From: Cristatella mucedo
Taxonomy: Eukaryota; Bryozoa; Phylactolaemata; Cristatellidae
Reading direction: 5' to 3'
Length of the DNA stretch: 64,000 bases
Assembly (NCBI GenBank): GCA_009760855.2
Contig: WPIO01000022.1
Coordinates: 693,501-757,500, forward strand
Shown here: positions 1 through 57,410 of the stretch, in pieces
How the letters are laid out: each line of letters starts with the position of its first letter
Position numbering within the stretch: the stretch's first letter is position 1
Program-made: the position numbers and the translations under genes
Notes under the pieces: generated by a model
What the model was told of the DNA's origin: nothing
What the model saw: only the letters and a program-made list of their open reading frames with translations
Databases searched by the model: none

Positions 1-285
1 TGGAAGTCGCTTCCACGAGATTCTTACGCAACGGCAACTACTCTCTTGCTGCAGACTTTGGCACATTCTTTCCAGCCGTCCTGAGCTCCTACTTCCATGT
101 TACTCACTACCTAAACTGCTCTCCTGACTTTGCTATGCTACTTTCCGTTAGTTGCGTGGGATGAAGTCTGTTGGCTACCGAATGCTTACCGAAAGCAGCT
201 TAGCTTGTGAGATCGCTATACAAAACTCTCCTGCGTAATACTCACATAACCTTAGTCGCTTTGCGTAGTTACAGACGGAGATACA
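1..285 (+). mobile_element. LINE-A 3' end fragment (truncated by window start)
   Basis: The stretch encodes the decayed last residues of a non-LTR retrotransposon ORF2, followed by its 3' UTR ending near 'gagatacaacg'. Similar sequence recurs at about 8135, 13525, 20385 and 22130 on the plus strand, and at 10651, 34097 and 39888 on the minus strand. The better copies end in short ATTAC repeats. Several indels disrupt the reading frame, so this copy is dead. The family is inferred from the recurrence and from the LWNSLP-type motif seen in fuller copies. Confidence 0.7.
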
Positions 286-825
286 ACGAATTCTTCGCTG
301 ATTATACACAGTTATCGTATATCGTTATCGTGTCTATGCGCTGCATGTATGTCGCGATAACCTCAGAATTCTAAAAGGTTAGTAAGAAAGGGTTCCTCTA
401 AAGTTGCCAGATGAAAAATAAAAGTGAAAAATCGGCGAAAAACTTAAAAGCGTCAAATTATCCCAGCTCCGAATACCAGACAGGAAATGACGTTACGGAG
501 CGGGCTTCCATTGAGAGAGCCCAAGTCTAACTTAAAAGATGAAGGCGGTGTAAAATTAAGAGCGAGATGGAGGTACAGAAGTAGAAAAAAAAGAACACGC
601 TGAAGTATGAGCGAAATTGCACGCGTGTGCACGCGCAAAATTGAGCGAACAATGTGTTAGAACTCTACACACGATCCTTGCTGAAATATGCAAGCAGTTG
701 GTGCACGGCATGTTCTGTTTTTAATCTATCCGCAGAGTGGTAGTTTACTTTTGGAGATATTTGCATTATTTTAGAGAGCGCATGGAGTGCGCACGGCTCG
801 CTCGGCTTCGTGCCCTGGAGAGACA
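286..825. other. Upstream region / possible 5' UTR of the small plus-strand gene
   Basis: I see no coding exon or recognisable repeat here. The part nearest 826 probably holds the promoter and 5' UTR of the gene starting at 826, but no TATA box or other core element is convincing. Confidence 0.3.
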
Positions 826-2380
826 ATGGCAGCGCACAATGAGATCGGACGTCGACGACCTGATTCGGACGAGAGTGGCTCAGGTAGGAAACTATGCACG
901 CGCTCAGCAGCTACTGGCCTTTGTACGCAGCTACCGGCTGCCGCGGCTGCTCTGACGTCAGCAATACTGTCGCCGCAGAGGGACGCAAGAAGACGAAGAA
1001 GAGCGATGATGAAAAAGACGAGCGAGGAGAGAGAAAGCGGAGGAGACGTTGAAGGTAAGATTTTGCCGTACACTTTGCTGATGCCATAATACGTCGTCGT
1101 GGTTTCTAGTACAATGTGGAACGACGGACAGATGAGATAGGGAACTGACGTATCTTTCTGACTGACTCGGACAGTACGACCTCTCTGAGGGGTCAAGCTC
1201 TACGCGTTTCTGCATCCCAACATCTAAATCTCTACATCTAAATTGGTCCATGCATTTGTGACATCCCGTTTCAACTTCTGTAACTCACTAATTCCTGGTC
1301 TACCGGCCTTTGTTTAGTTTGTTTGCTCCCAAAGCCTAGAATTCACTTCCGACTGGCGTTACGACATCCTCTGACTTGACCACATCTGAAAAGAATCTAA
1401 GCACGTATCTATTTATCACAGCATTTAGTGAGCCATTGTGATTTTTCTACTTATGCATGCTGACACTGTGCATGCTGCTACTAACCGGATTTGCATTTTG
1501 ACCCAGCACGTGTCACCTCTAACCACGTTATGCTTGTTGTCATTGGGCATGCTACCACTACCCATTTGATCGTGCTTCTTTTGCAGCACATTTAAAGTGC
1601 CTAGAGAGAGATTGAGTTCTCTGAGGGCGCTATAAAAATGTATTGTTATTATCTCTCTGACTAACGTCGTGTTATATTATTGTCGCCTACGAAAACCATC
1701 TCCAGTGAAATTCCATACTTTGCCGTATTTGTAGACCGTTTGCTAAACTGTCAAGCTTCTCGTAGCTTACTCGTTGTGTTATTTATAGCAGAATATGCTG
1801 TAAGTTTGTCGGACATGCTTTGAAGTAAAAATCCCATTAGTCAAACTTTATTTGTTTTTACAGCCCACTATAGAAAACCAGCTGACAACTCGCCTAACGC
1901 ATGCACGATTGTTTCGCGGAGTCAACCAGTTCAAGTTCACGGCCATCATTTTGCCGTAGATTCGGCCGTCAAAGATGCCGGCAATGCGTTTGCAGCTAAG
2001 GCTTTAATAATCATTCAACCACCCATCGCAGCAAGATCACCTGTCGCAACAGTAAGTAAAAATTGAGCGCGAGGGAAATTTAACGGCATATCTATGCTGC
2101 TTCTCTCGTGGATGTATGTTTTTAATTCTTGTGCTCAAAGGAACCTTCCGAGGTGAAAACCGACTGCACGCCACATCACGACGGCGGGCACTTGCCGTTT
2201 GGGACCGGTATACACATGGCTAGCTGCCTCACCAGTACCCCAAAGTGCTCGATGTCGTTATCAGCGGCCGTCGTCTCTACCAGCCAAGAGGCTCGTAACA
2301 AGCGAGTACGGTTCGTCGACAACTTCGTGGAGAGTCACTCGGCGACTAATATTCGGCCGGTAACTATTATAGTAGAATAA
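826..2380 (+). CDS. Small three-exon gene, 218-aa protein with RVxF (PP1-docking-like) motif
   Basis: Coding exons are 826-1054, 1864-2051 and 2141-2380. The ATG at 826 has a strong context (A at -3, G at +4). Exon 1 ends in phase 1 at GAAG|GTAAGA. Exon 2 is entered after TTTTTACAG and left at ACA|GTAAGT in phase 0. Exon 3 is entered after GTGCTCAAAG and closes with TAA at 2378-2380. The exon lengths sum to 657 nt, so the frame is unbroken. The product starts MAAHNEIG and has an arginine-rich patch (DARRRRRAMMKK). Near its C-terminus it carries NKRVRFVDN, which fits the R/K-V-x-F motif by which many regulators dock on protein phosphatase 1. No catalytic domain, signal peptide or membrane segment is visible. 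A PP1-binding role is inference from one short motif and the gene is otherwise unrecognised. A LINE-B copy sits in intron 1. The gene converges on the vinculin-like gene. Confidence 0.65.
1230..1655 (+). mobile_element. LINE-B 3' end in intron 1 of the small gene
   Basis: The sequence has decayed C-terminal LINE coding sequence ('cccaaagcctagaattc' corresponds to the APKAWNS-type motif). The family 3' tail follows: 'gtgcctagagagagattg', then 'gagggcgct' and ATT-rich bases. The same tail recurs more than ten times in the window. The copy is 5'-truncated and full of stops. Confidence 0.7.
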
Positions 2381-2744
2381 CTGTAGCCCTGTACAACTCG
2401 ATAAAAAATAATGCCATGCTGCAAGACAAACCTTTAAAACAAATCAGCGGCCCTGGGCAACTGTCCAGCTGTGATCCAGTAAGTATATTATTGTGGCCTC
2501 ATTCATAGTCTGAGGTGAAAAAATGCGCCAGCGTTAGTAGCAGTGGCAGCTTCTAGTAGTGTCGCCCAATGTGTCACATACATACCCAAACTGCACGTTA
2601 TACGGTAGGTGTTAGCACTGTAGTTTTAACCGAAAAAGTATGCACCTATCAAGACTTTTGACAGGGATAACTCTGGTAAAGAGCCATGGCGGTAATAACT
2701 AAGCCACCCGGACTCTCGCCACTGGATAATGTAATAATAATATA

Positions 2745-2885
2745 ATTCATTTGCATAGCACCCCAAGTGAACTTAATCTCTATTCAGGCGCTTCACGTAT
2801 GCCTTGGGGCTCGAGCCCGCGACCTCAGCCAGACCTTGGTCGGGGCGAGCAACTTAACCGCTGCACTAAACCAGCTCGGCGCTGA
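2745..2885 (-). mobile_element. tRNA-derived SINE (SINE1)
   Basis: Read on the minus strand it has a tRNA-like head with A-box and B-box sequence ('ggtcgcgggctcgagcc'). The body and tail resemble the LINE-B 3' end (aagcgcctgaatagagatt, then gggtgct). Other copies are at about 3608, 7262, 8783 and 21500. Confidence 0.7.
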
Positions 2886-3029
2886 TCTGATTGGATTCTG
2901 ATTGGCACGATATTAATATTAGAGTAACAATAATAATAATAAAACATTTAGTATGTGGCATTATTTGACATTCGTACAATCAATATACTACTAATAATAT
3001 TAATAATCAAACTGCCCTCAATCTACTAC

Positions 3030-3135
3030 TATTACTAATAATAATCAAATTTATATATAGCGCACTAAGAGAACTAAATCTCTCTCTAGGCGCTTTATGT
3101 ATGTTCGAAAGGAATCTCCGATACAAGCATTCCTA
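3030..3135 (-). mobile_element. LINE-B 3' tail fragment
   Basis: An ATT-rich end followed by the conserved LINE-B terminal sequence in reverse orientation ('gcgcactaagagaactaa', 'tctaggcgctttatg'). Only the 3' UTR is preserved. Confidence 0.65.
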
Positions 3136-3607
3136 GCCCCCTATTCTCAGGTTTGGCATTGGCGCTGTCTCTTTCACAGCATCATTGAACAAGTCTGAGC
3201 CTGTAAATCCGAAGTCAGCGTGCTTACTATGATTTTTAAGTTCAAGACTCAAGTACCGACGTTGTACTTGGTGGATAACAGTCTTAACTCATCTGTTCCA
3301 TCCCTCAATCATCAGCAGGCAGCTAGACACGACCCTTTGTATCGCAATTCTTCCAAAATTGTCATGCTTCCAAATAGAAAATCTACTTTATATTACTCTA
3401 ATAACATTGAAGATTGTATTATTTCTACGAGAATTTTAGTTCCTGAAAAATTCCAAGCGCCAAAGAGCGAAATTCCCTAATTTGTGACATCTCATAAGTC
3501 AAGCTCTCTACCTTATGACCAGCCCAATTGAAAGTAAGCAAGGTTTGATATGGATTCGGATCTCGGATATGGACTAATATTTTAGTTAGACGTGATTGTA
3601 AACTAAT

Positions 3608-3735
3608 ATGATACTCTGGTTTGGCCCAGGAGTAAAGTGCTCGCCTTTAACAACCAAGCTCGTTAGTTCTATCCTTTGGGAATTTGTGAAGCACCTGGAC
3701 AGAGATTAAGTTATATTAGGGTGCTATACAAATGT
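3608..3735 (+). mobile_element. tRNA-derived SINE (SINE1) ending in an AT microsatellite
   Basis: The head 'tctggtttggcccaggag' and the tail 'gattaagttatattaggg' match the other SINE1 copies. The tail runs directly into (AT)n at about 3738-3792, which may have grown from the element's A/T-rich end. Confidence 0.65.
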
Positions 3736-3737
<2 letters not shown>

Positions 3738-3777
<40 letters not shown>

Positions 3778-3792
3778 TATATATATATATAT
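3738..3792. repeat. (AT)n microsatellite
   Basis: Alternating AT interrupted by a short 'ataaataaata' patch, lying at the 3' end of a SINE1 copy. Confidence 0.95.
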
Positions 3793-5514
3793 TTAACATG
3801 TCTTTATAACTCCCAAATTATGTGCTAGCTTGCATGCTCTTCACGAGACTGCGAGATCGCTTGATTGGAGCCTTCTGTGGCAAGTGTTATCAGTGAATTC
3901 GGATTGTTTTTTATTAGGATATATGTGAAGGAAGAGAAGATGTTGATCTCGATCAGGTTAAAATGACAATCTCCGTCAAATATTCGTGTAAGAGTCATAT
4001 GTTTTAGCGAAGCTCGAGCTCCATAGCGCACAAAATGAGGCACGTGCCCCTGACAACATGCATCTGATTGTTTATTGCAGATACTGTAGCTGCTGCCAGT
4101 GGAGACAGCCCAAACGAAATTTCTTCACCCTCGTAAGTTAATTTTTCGCGTGTTACTGATTGGGTATAAATACCTGTATACGAACACATGGACTGCATTA
4201 TTAAAAGCCGAGGATCTCTTTCTTTGTAGTGAATTGTCGGTAAAAAGAAGTGAGCGCCCTCAATTTATGGGCAGAATTCGGCGCTCTTTGACCAAACTGT
4301 TTACATGTGGACGGTAACACAGCAGATAACACATTTTTTGTGCCCTCTAGCATTGTAATGAGAGTGATCATGATCCTGATGAAGGTCTGAGGTTGATGCG
4401 AATGCGGTGCGATGATCCCATTTCCAGATTCACAGCTTTATTGAGCTTTATTTATTTTGGCTGCCTTTATTTATAAGATATTTATCTCCATCGACATTGG
4501 AGGAGGATAGATGCATTTAAGCTCATTTTAATTGCATTTAATTGGCGGTTTTATGATGGCTTTAACAAATACACGTGTTCTGGATTTAAGGCTCCTTCAG
4601 TCGACTTCGATGTGATTTGGCTGCTAGGAAACTTACCCTACTGTTCACTGCTTGCAAGCCTGACGTCTGTGAAATGCAACATCTATGCCATGTAGCACTA
4701 ATGATGGAATCGACGGTTGAGAAAAGCTTGGCCGTTAACGTGTCGTGACAGTCACGGAGACGGCTTGAAGAGATGAGAGGAGGATAGTAGAGTCGTAGGT
4801 AGAGCTGGACAGGGCAAACACCCCATAGGCCCGGCAGAGTTGTGGGTAGGGCTGCTGCCCTAAGCGACAGCCGTTGAACCCACTTTGGACCTGAGTTGAG
4901 GAAAATGAGCTAATTAGTCAGAGCGTCTTTTAGAAAACCTAATGCTAAAAGCGACATCCTACAACGTTGCATACCTTGTGTATGGCTCTTTAACGAAGCT
5001 AGTATATTAATCGCTGCCATTATATCACCTGGTCACGGGCACTGAAGAACAGATGTACATTCTCCGACGTTTCAGACTTGTGATAGTTCCGATATTTCAT
5101 AAAAAATAGTGGCTTGGCCAGTAGTTCTCGAATGCTTTGTACTCCCTGCATATTGATTGAAATGTAACTCTTATAGATTGGTATTGCATTTGGAGACACC
5201 TGCATACACTGTATGCTGGGAGCAAGTACAGTTAAACACCAAATACTTTTCAAATACTCGACAGCCAGATTTCAATTGCTAGCAAAAATACAATCGCTAA
5301 GCTTTTACATTGTTACTGAATATTTTACTGCAGTCTTTTGCTAAAGTACGATTAAAGAACATTTCGGTTCCAACAGGAACCCTCATCACGTACACGGATG
5401 TCCACAGGTCATCCCAGCGTTCACAGCAAACTGCGGCTTGTAGACCTTCTAGCTGGGGTTGAGACACTCAGAATGGTTTGCCAGCTTCATTTTGTTTTCT
5501 TAAAACAGCGTTCT
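3793..5514. other. Spacer between the two convergent genes
   Basis: No exon with plausible splice sites or a conserved protein motif is visible. This stretch must contain the 3' UTR of the minus-strand vinculin-like gene, but I cannot place its poly(A) signal confidently. Confidence 0.3.
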
Positions 5515-50706
<45,192 letters not shown>

Positions 50707-51552
50707 CTGCAAAAAAGAAACAATAGCTTAGCCTTAGCGAAACCAGGTTACTGGACTGAAGTAACCATAGTTCTTTAAGTTATATCGAACATATGAAGCC
50801 CATTAACACTAACTAACTTCAGGCTGATGAGTTTATTGAAAAAAGACAAATAGGTCAATCCAAGATAATGAGGCAGAGCAATGCCAGCTTCATGTGTGGC
50901 TACAAGAGCTATTCAAAAGATCTTTGCAGAAGCTATGGCTTTCACTTAAAGTTAAAGGAACAATTGCTGAGGGGCCAGTACACGAAGGGAGGTTGGGCAG
51001 TGTTGACTGATCGAATCCACTTTTGGTGGCTAGCTCAGTCATCCAACCCTAGTATGCACGGCCATTATAGCTATAGAATAATGCATTGGAGATCCCGGGA
51101 TTGGAGTTCAGTCATTCGAATCTATAAGCCTCAAAACTGTAACCACATAACGTCAATGAAGAATATGTTTGTTGACCTAATTTCCTAAGTATACTTTGGT
51201 TTAATCCTTATCGCATCTTTTCTGTTCTTTCTGTTCAATTTTCATTGCCTAAAATGTACCAAGACAAGACACTACAGCGACGACATAGTGGCGAGTGACG
51301 GGGAGTGAATGCCAGGCTCAGCCAGTTGGTGGCTTTATCCAATTAAATGAACCGAAAACTTGCTTGGTGACCATGGTCTCCTAGCAGGGCAGCTGACGAA
51401 CATGGTTGACTAGCAATGTCTCCTGTTCAACTGGAGAGACTTTGGCTATAGGAAAGCTATTTTTCCTTTTACATTATATGGAATCAAAATTCAAAGCAAA
51501 TATTGTGACCCTAAGCACCTTCAAGAGCTTCCAATACAGATCAAATGATGTA

Positions 51553-51990
51553 TTTAATATTAATAATAGTATTGGTAATAAAAGTTTATGCAGCACCATT
51601 AGAGAACTAAATCTCTATCTGGGCACTTTACACATGCTGGAAATGAAGCATGTCTATAGTTTAGTGACGGCATGCAAAATTTTCAGCATGCATAAGCAAA
51701 AGAATGACAATTCGCACCGACAGAGCAAATGCTGTGAAGAAAATGTAGGCTTTTAACTTCTTTCAAATTGTCATAAAGTTACGGGATGTCATAATGTCAG
51801 TCGGTGACACGGCTCTGGCTTTGAGAATATACGAACTGGTGGCACGTAGTCCAAAGGATTTGAGGTTGGTTGAGGGCACAGCTAAACGACTTGAGTCAGA
51901 AAAGCTGGTAGTACAATGAAAAGCCTTATTGAGAAATATTTCTTGCTGATAGACTTGAGCAAGAGAATGAATGGACCTAAAAGTGGCTGA
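51553..51990 (-). mobile_element. LINE-B 3' end, degraded
   Basis: Reverse copy with 'gcaccattagagaactaaat', 'ctgggcactttacac' and an upstream segment related to the copy at 7.6 kb ('gtagtccaaaggatttgagg'). Confidence 0.7.
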
Positions 51991-52224
51991 CCGAACTTAG
52001 AAGCAGATACGTACATGATCGGTTAGAACCGGTGTAATAATGCAGTTGCGACGTTCAAGACAGATAAACATCAAGCTGATGAGTTTTGCAACAACTATGA
52101 GCATCGTATTGCACTGGCAGGAATACCTGCTAGACGTAGCTTACATAAGTCTAGACCCTATGCTAAAAATGTATGGCCCAGATAGGCTGTAGTATCCTTA
52201 TCTTTATAAGTCCGAATTTTGGTC

Positions 52225-52835
52225 ACGCTGATAATAATAATAATAATAATGCACTTGATAAAGCGCCCTCAGAGAACTCAATCTCTTTCTAGGTGCTTTA
52301 CATTTGATGCAAAAGAAAACGCGATTGAATGACGAGTAATATCATGTTTGATAAGCAACATGAATAATATTGTTAGGGGTGGCATGCACAGGGTCAGCAT
52401 GCAAGTATGGTTATTGGCAGCATGCAGTGTCAGCACGCATAAGCATATGAAGGACGAGTCACAAGGACCCACTAAATGCTGTTCTAAATAGGTGCGTTTT
52501 AAGTTCTTTTTAAATGTGGTCAAGTCAGGAGATATCGTGACGCAATTCGGGAGTGAGTTCAAGGCTTTGGGAGCATACGAACTAAATGCACGGTCTCCAA
52601 AGGATTTGAGGTTTGTATGAGGTATTTGTACTGTTGGATTCCGAAAAGCGGGTTGTACGATACTTGGCCTGGTGTGGAAAGTAGATCTGAGAGATGGGCT
52701 GGAGCCAAAGAACGAAGTGACCTAAAAAGTGAGCGACAAAACCTTGAAGTCGATCCGTTGCTTGACTGGGAGCCAGTGCAGGTCTTCGAGAAGTGGTGTG
52801 ATGTGGCAACTGCTGCGCACCTAAAAGAGGCAGGA
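52225..52835 (-). mobile_element. LINE-B 3' end with C-terminal ORF remnant
   Basis: An ATT-repeat tail, the terminal UTR, then a minus-strand frame with MNSLPNCVTISPDLTTFKKN, the counterpart of WNSFPTCVRTSPGLTTFKKN at 7.6 kb. The closeness of the two copies confirms a single family. Confidence 0.85.
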
Positions 52836-53224
52836 TTGTCTGCGGAGCTGACATGGTCATCTAGAGAAAGATTATTTTGGAACAGGCCATCCAGATTCTA
52901 TACGAAGGCTATTGGAGATAAACAGGCCATGCACATTTGAGGGTGAGGCATTCCAGTTTCAGTTTCCAGTGACTGCAGATTTTGAAACCTATTATTGGTT
53001 TTATCGTCATTTAATTAAAGAGATTCTAATGTCATTCAACTGCGAATGTCAGCAATACATTCTGCAATGGATTGGGGAGCCTTTTAGCTGCTAAAATGCA
53101 GTGGCGGATCGAAGCATAAGAACGAAAGCGTGTTATTTGCATTAAAATGAAAGCCACGAATCTTTTTAGCGATAAAGTCGGCGAGATTTATGACATAATT
53201 CTTTTAAATAAGATGACCCGGAAC

Positions 53225-53430
53225 AGGTCTCTGGGTAACCACCCACACTTTAAATGCACACATGATAACCATTAGCTGTTGACATTCATGTTCTGAAATA
53301 TCCCACAGAGATAGAACCTGAATCATTGTAGTGCATGATTTTGATTCCCACGCACGGCTATAGGCGCTCAGACAGTATTGTGTGATCGATGTCATCAAAA
53401 GCTGTTCAGAGAGAACATGCAGAGAGACTG
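53225..53430 (-). mobile_element. LINE RT fragment (AFDDIDHTIL block)
   Basis: The minus-strand translation at about 53370-53405 reads AFDDIDHTIL, the decayed AAFDTIDHxIL motif of non-LTR reverse transcriptases. The boundaries are approximate. Confidence 0.6.
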
Positions 53431-55477
53431 CAACTAAGTCAGCATTCCGGAGAACGATGTTAGCACATTCAAGCCCGCGAATTGCTCTTAACTGCGTGGA
53501 GAGAATTACCCTAAATTCTGCAAGCTGTTTAATTTCTATAGTTGATGCTTCATGCAATAAGTTTACTACTTTGACACCACTCGTTCTCAAAGAGGGGTGT
53601 GCCAACAACCTCCCCGAAAAGGCTGAGACCAAACCTGTGGCTATGAACATATTTAGTATGCTATTTATGCAGGGCAGGAGAACAGGCATTAGGTATAGAG
53701 TGTAGAGAGCTAGTATTTCGTCTTCAACTCAAAGATGAATTTCAAGATTATGTCAGCAGGGACCAACATGAAGGTGGATATTTGAAATAAAGCAAGGAAA
53801 AGAGGTATGGTAGTCTAAGAATGATGCTAACTTTATATTTTGCTGAAAAATAAGCAATAAAAATAACTGCTAGGTCCCCGTAAGGGTGTCCAGGCCTCGA
53901 CGATCGCAGATCGCGAACGGCGGCCACACCTCTCACTTTTCGTGCTTATGCCATCGGTCTTTCACGGCCAGCCTCCGAACCGCTGTCTATCCGCGTCCTT
54001 AAGAGGCTGCCATAGTAAGGTAAAAAAAGTTCATGTTTAGACCAAAGACACAGCCTTTTGCTTAAAATGTCGCATGCCTCGATAAATCGCAAGGACCACT
54101 TTAGCCCATGCCAACAGCACGCTGCGCGACATATTACGCGACCGGCTGTTGCAGGCATAAAGCACCCGTATACCTCCAGAAGGAAGTCAGTGTGCTCTCT
54201 ATGTCCCCTCTTTGTAATCATGGCTATAAAATCTGGTTCCTTTCCTAGGTCAGCTCCATGCGAGCGGTTCGAATGCAGAGCGAGCAGCCGCTCCGAGCGG
54301 TGACCATAGACGCCTCTTTTCAGGTTACTACCGGATGAAGCGTTTATCTGCGGGTGAAGCACGTCGAAGGAGTATTCTATGAGTTATTGGTTAACTTTTT
54401 AAAATTATTTAAATTATAGTTTTGTATTGTGTTAACATTTTATATAGCGCAGCGGATTGCCAGTATTCGACTTAGGGCCTGGGCTCGACTCTTGAATGAC
54501 CCTTAATTCAACAGAATCTCTCTAACCGCCACAGCATCGGATGTGTACCGGATCGCTGTCGAGCTGCCGAACGAAATCTAGCCCACTAAGAGCTTAAGCA
54601 GATGGCAAGCCGTCACTGTGCGCTATGTCCAGATAAATATGCCGATTCACGATTCCTCGAGTTCTTTACTAACACCCAGCACCAGAAGTTGAGAACCATT
54701 ACATTTCCACCTATATTTCTCTGTCTTTGTCAGACGGCCGTCAACGTATGTTTTACCCATTCGCCGGCCAATGTACTCCCTCCTCTTACTGCAGCCAAGG
54801 CAATCGAACGTGGACTCGTCCGTCCCCACAGCTGCCCTGGAGTAATTGGACGGATTGGCGGCAGTATGGTTGCGTCCGGTTGAAAACGTTGATCGTGCGG
54901 CGAGTGTCCGTCGCGGGTGGGTCGCCGAGTGTTCAGAATATGAGCTTCTTTATCACGAGGAAAATCGTGCGTGTGCTGAGCCGTCTGATACTTACGCAGA
55001 ATGGTGGTTTAAACCAGCACCAGAATGCATTTGAATGTATTTTATGCTTCGTCGGTACTACTAGCTATCGGATTGATCAGCTCTTAGCGATTATACTTAA
55101 TGTTCAGTGAAAAGAGACACCGGTTGTTTTGATTCTCCATAGCAATACGCCTTCTTTTCCACTTACATTCTGACTATCGAGACTCGATGTTGCTACGGTG
55201 TTTGGTGCATATGTCACCAACACTTATGAAGGCATTCCGAGAGACCGATGAAGACCAGTGAAAGATTCTACTTGTGGCCCAAGATTCTACTTTTGGCCAA
55301 AAGCCCCTTGGGAAGCCAGGAACTGGTGACCAATCGTGTTAGCCAGGGTCGTGCACGGTCGGTCTTGCTTCGGTCTTCTTATTAGAAGTTTAGATGGTCG
55401 GTTTGCCTCCCATCTTGCTTCTTTCTAGCTGTCTTTTATCTCCACACCCAGACTGGTCATTACAAAAATGACAACAG
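53431..55477. other. No confidently recognised feature
   Basis: Several short open frames exist. The one at 54602 begins RHCALCPDKYADSRFLEFF, weakly like a zinc-binding THAP start, but the rest does not fit. I see no exon that extends the vinculin-like gene. Confidence 0.3.
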
Positions 55478-55630
55478 GGTAAGCTGATTGAACAGCCTCA
55501 TTTGTATAGCGACAGAAGAGCCTTACCAGCAATCATCACTGCTTGCAGTTGGCAATAATAGATTTCCCACCGCAGGACTCGAACCCACAACCTGGGTCGT
55601 GAAGAGCAAGCACCCTACCTCCGGAGCCAG
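55478..55630 (-). mobile_element. tRNA-derived SINE (SINE2)
   Basis: Reverse copy from 'ctgattgaacagcctcattt' to the head with 'ggactcgaacccacaacc'. Confidence 0.75.
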
Positions 55631-56370
55631 TAGGGCAATAGGCGCCGCCAAGGACACGCCTTCGTCATGCTTTACAAGGGTTGGCGGAATAGGCGCGGTC
55701 AATCGCACACCTTCTTCATGGTCCGATAGATTTGGCGGGTAACTTAAAACCAGCTAGATAATTGACGCATTAAATGAGAATTTCTGTTAACGGCCCAGCG
55801 GATCAATCGTAGTTTGCATGGTCGTTTCCTTCTCGGTCCGCTTACGTCTTGCTTCTATCTTTGGTGCATCCGTCACTAAGACTGCGGGAAGCAGTCCAAG
55901 ACGGGTGGGAGAACTTTGAAAAAGACCGAGACAAAACTGAGCATGGTCCTTCCAAGACCAATGGAAGCAAGATACAAGTGACCAATCCTGGGTTCCTGAC
56001 TGGCAAGCCGAAATTCGTTGCTGTGAAAGATTGGGGCGGACGATCTGTTCTGCGAAATCATCGGTGCATTCCACGCGAGCCAGTATTTGCTGCTCCCTAG
56101 CTACGAGAAACATATTTTACTCCTGGGGTGAGGTGAAGGCGATTGCCGAGATGCTTAGAGCTTACTAGTACCCGTTGAAGTTGCCTGATCGTAGGATAAT
56201 GCCGAAGCTCCCAGCGCGCGGCACTAAAGATTGTAAATGCAGTCCGACAGACTATTTCTTCGAGAGCGCAGTTGCGTTAATTCCCCGGAGATTGCGCAGG
56301 TTGTGAATTCGGCAAGCGAGCCGTCCGTCGGCAACGGCTTTCTCACGACCCCCTCTCCCTGGCCGGAGCG

Positions 56371-56980
56371 GGAGGATCCTAGAGGATCCTGGAGGATTCT
56401 AGAGGATCCTAGAGGATTCTAGAGGATCCTAGAGGATCCCAGAGGATCATAGAGGATATAGAGGATTCTAGAGGATCCTAGAGGATTCTAGAGGATCCTA
56501 GAGGATTCTAGAGGATTCTAGATGATTCTAGAGGGTCCTATAAGATCCTATAGGATTCTAGTGGATCCTAGAGGATTCTAGAGGATCCTATAGGATTCTA
56601 GTGGATCTTAGAGGATTCTAGAGGATCCTAGAGGATCCTAAAGGATTCTAGAGGATCCTATAGGATTCTAGTGGATCCTAGAATATTCTAGAGGATCCTA
56701 GAGGATTCTAGAGGATCCTAGAGGATTCTAGAGAATCCTATTAGATCCTATAGGATTCTAGAGGATTCTAGAGGATTCTAGAGGATCCTAGAGGATTCTA
56801 GAGGATCCTAGAGGATTCTAGAGGATCCTATAGAATCCTATAGGATTCTAGTGGATCCTAGAAGATTCTAGAGGATCCTAGAGGATTCTAGAGGACCCTA
56901 GAGGATTCTAGAGGATCCTATTGGATCCTAGAGGATCATAGAGGATTCTAGAGGATCCTAGAGGATTCTAGAGGATCCTA
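56371..56980. repeat. Decamer minisatellite (GAGGATYCTA)n, about 61 units
   Basis: A 610-bp array of a 10-bp unit that alternates loosely between gaggatccta and gaggattcta, with sporadic variants such as taggattcta and one 9-mer. The array is rich in BamHI (GGATCC) and TCTAGA hexamers. Its ends are sharp, against 'ggccggagcg' and 'cccgggtgg'. Confidence 0.98.
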
Positions 56981-57289
56981 CCCGGGTGGATGGCAAACCG
57001 ACTGCATACGTTTCTAACAAGAAGAAGGACCGACTTGAGATAAGAGTAAAATAAAGAGATGAAACCGACCATGCCAGCCAAGCTTAACTAGGCGAAGGAA
57101 GAAAACCTCGATCGATAGGTCAAACTCACTAATGCGCCAATGAAGTAAATCATTTATGCAAGCCATCTCTCCCTATACCCGTATTTGTGCTTGCACATCT
57201 TCTTCATCATCTTGCAAAGCACGCGATAAACGGTGGCTGTTTCCCCTACTCCGGACGCAGCAGTGTGTGCATTTTGCTGCTAGTAACAA

Positions 57290-57410
57290 TTATACTTTTG
57301 CAGCACCCTAAGAGAACTAAATCTCGCTCTAGGCACTTTGCATACGCTGTAAAGAAAGCGTGCCAATTGCTACATGAGTGCATCCCATTAACGGAAGCTG
57401 CTGCCGAACG
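57290..57410 (-). mobile_element. LINE-B 3' tail fragment
   Basis: 'gcaccctaagagaactaaat', 'ctctaggcactttgcat' and 'aaagaaagcgtgcc' match the reverse LINE-B terminus. Confidence 0.7.

Noticed and set aside
54602-54883. THAP zinc-finger transposase-like ORF
   Set aside because: Only the first twenty or so residues recall a C2CH start. The spacing and remaining conserved positions do not fit.
56371-56980. Cloning-vector contamination suggested by TCTAGAGGATCC-like polylinker sequence
   Set aside because: The motif is repeated about 61 times with natural variants and no other vector sequence is present, so it is a genuine minisatellite.
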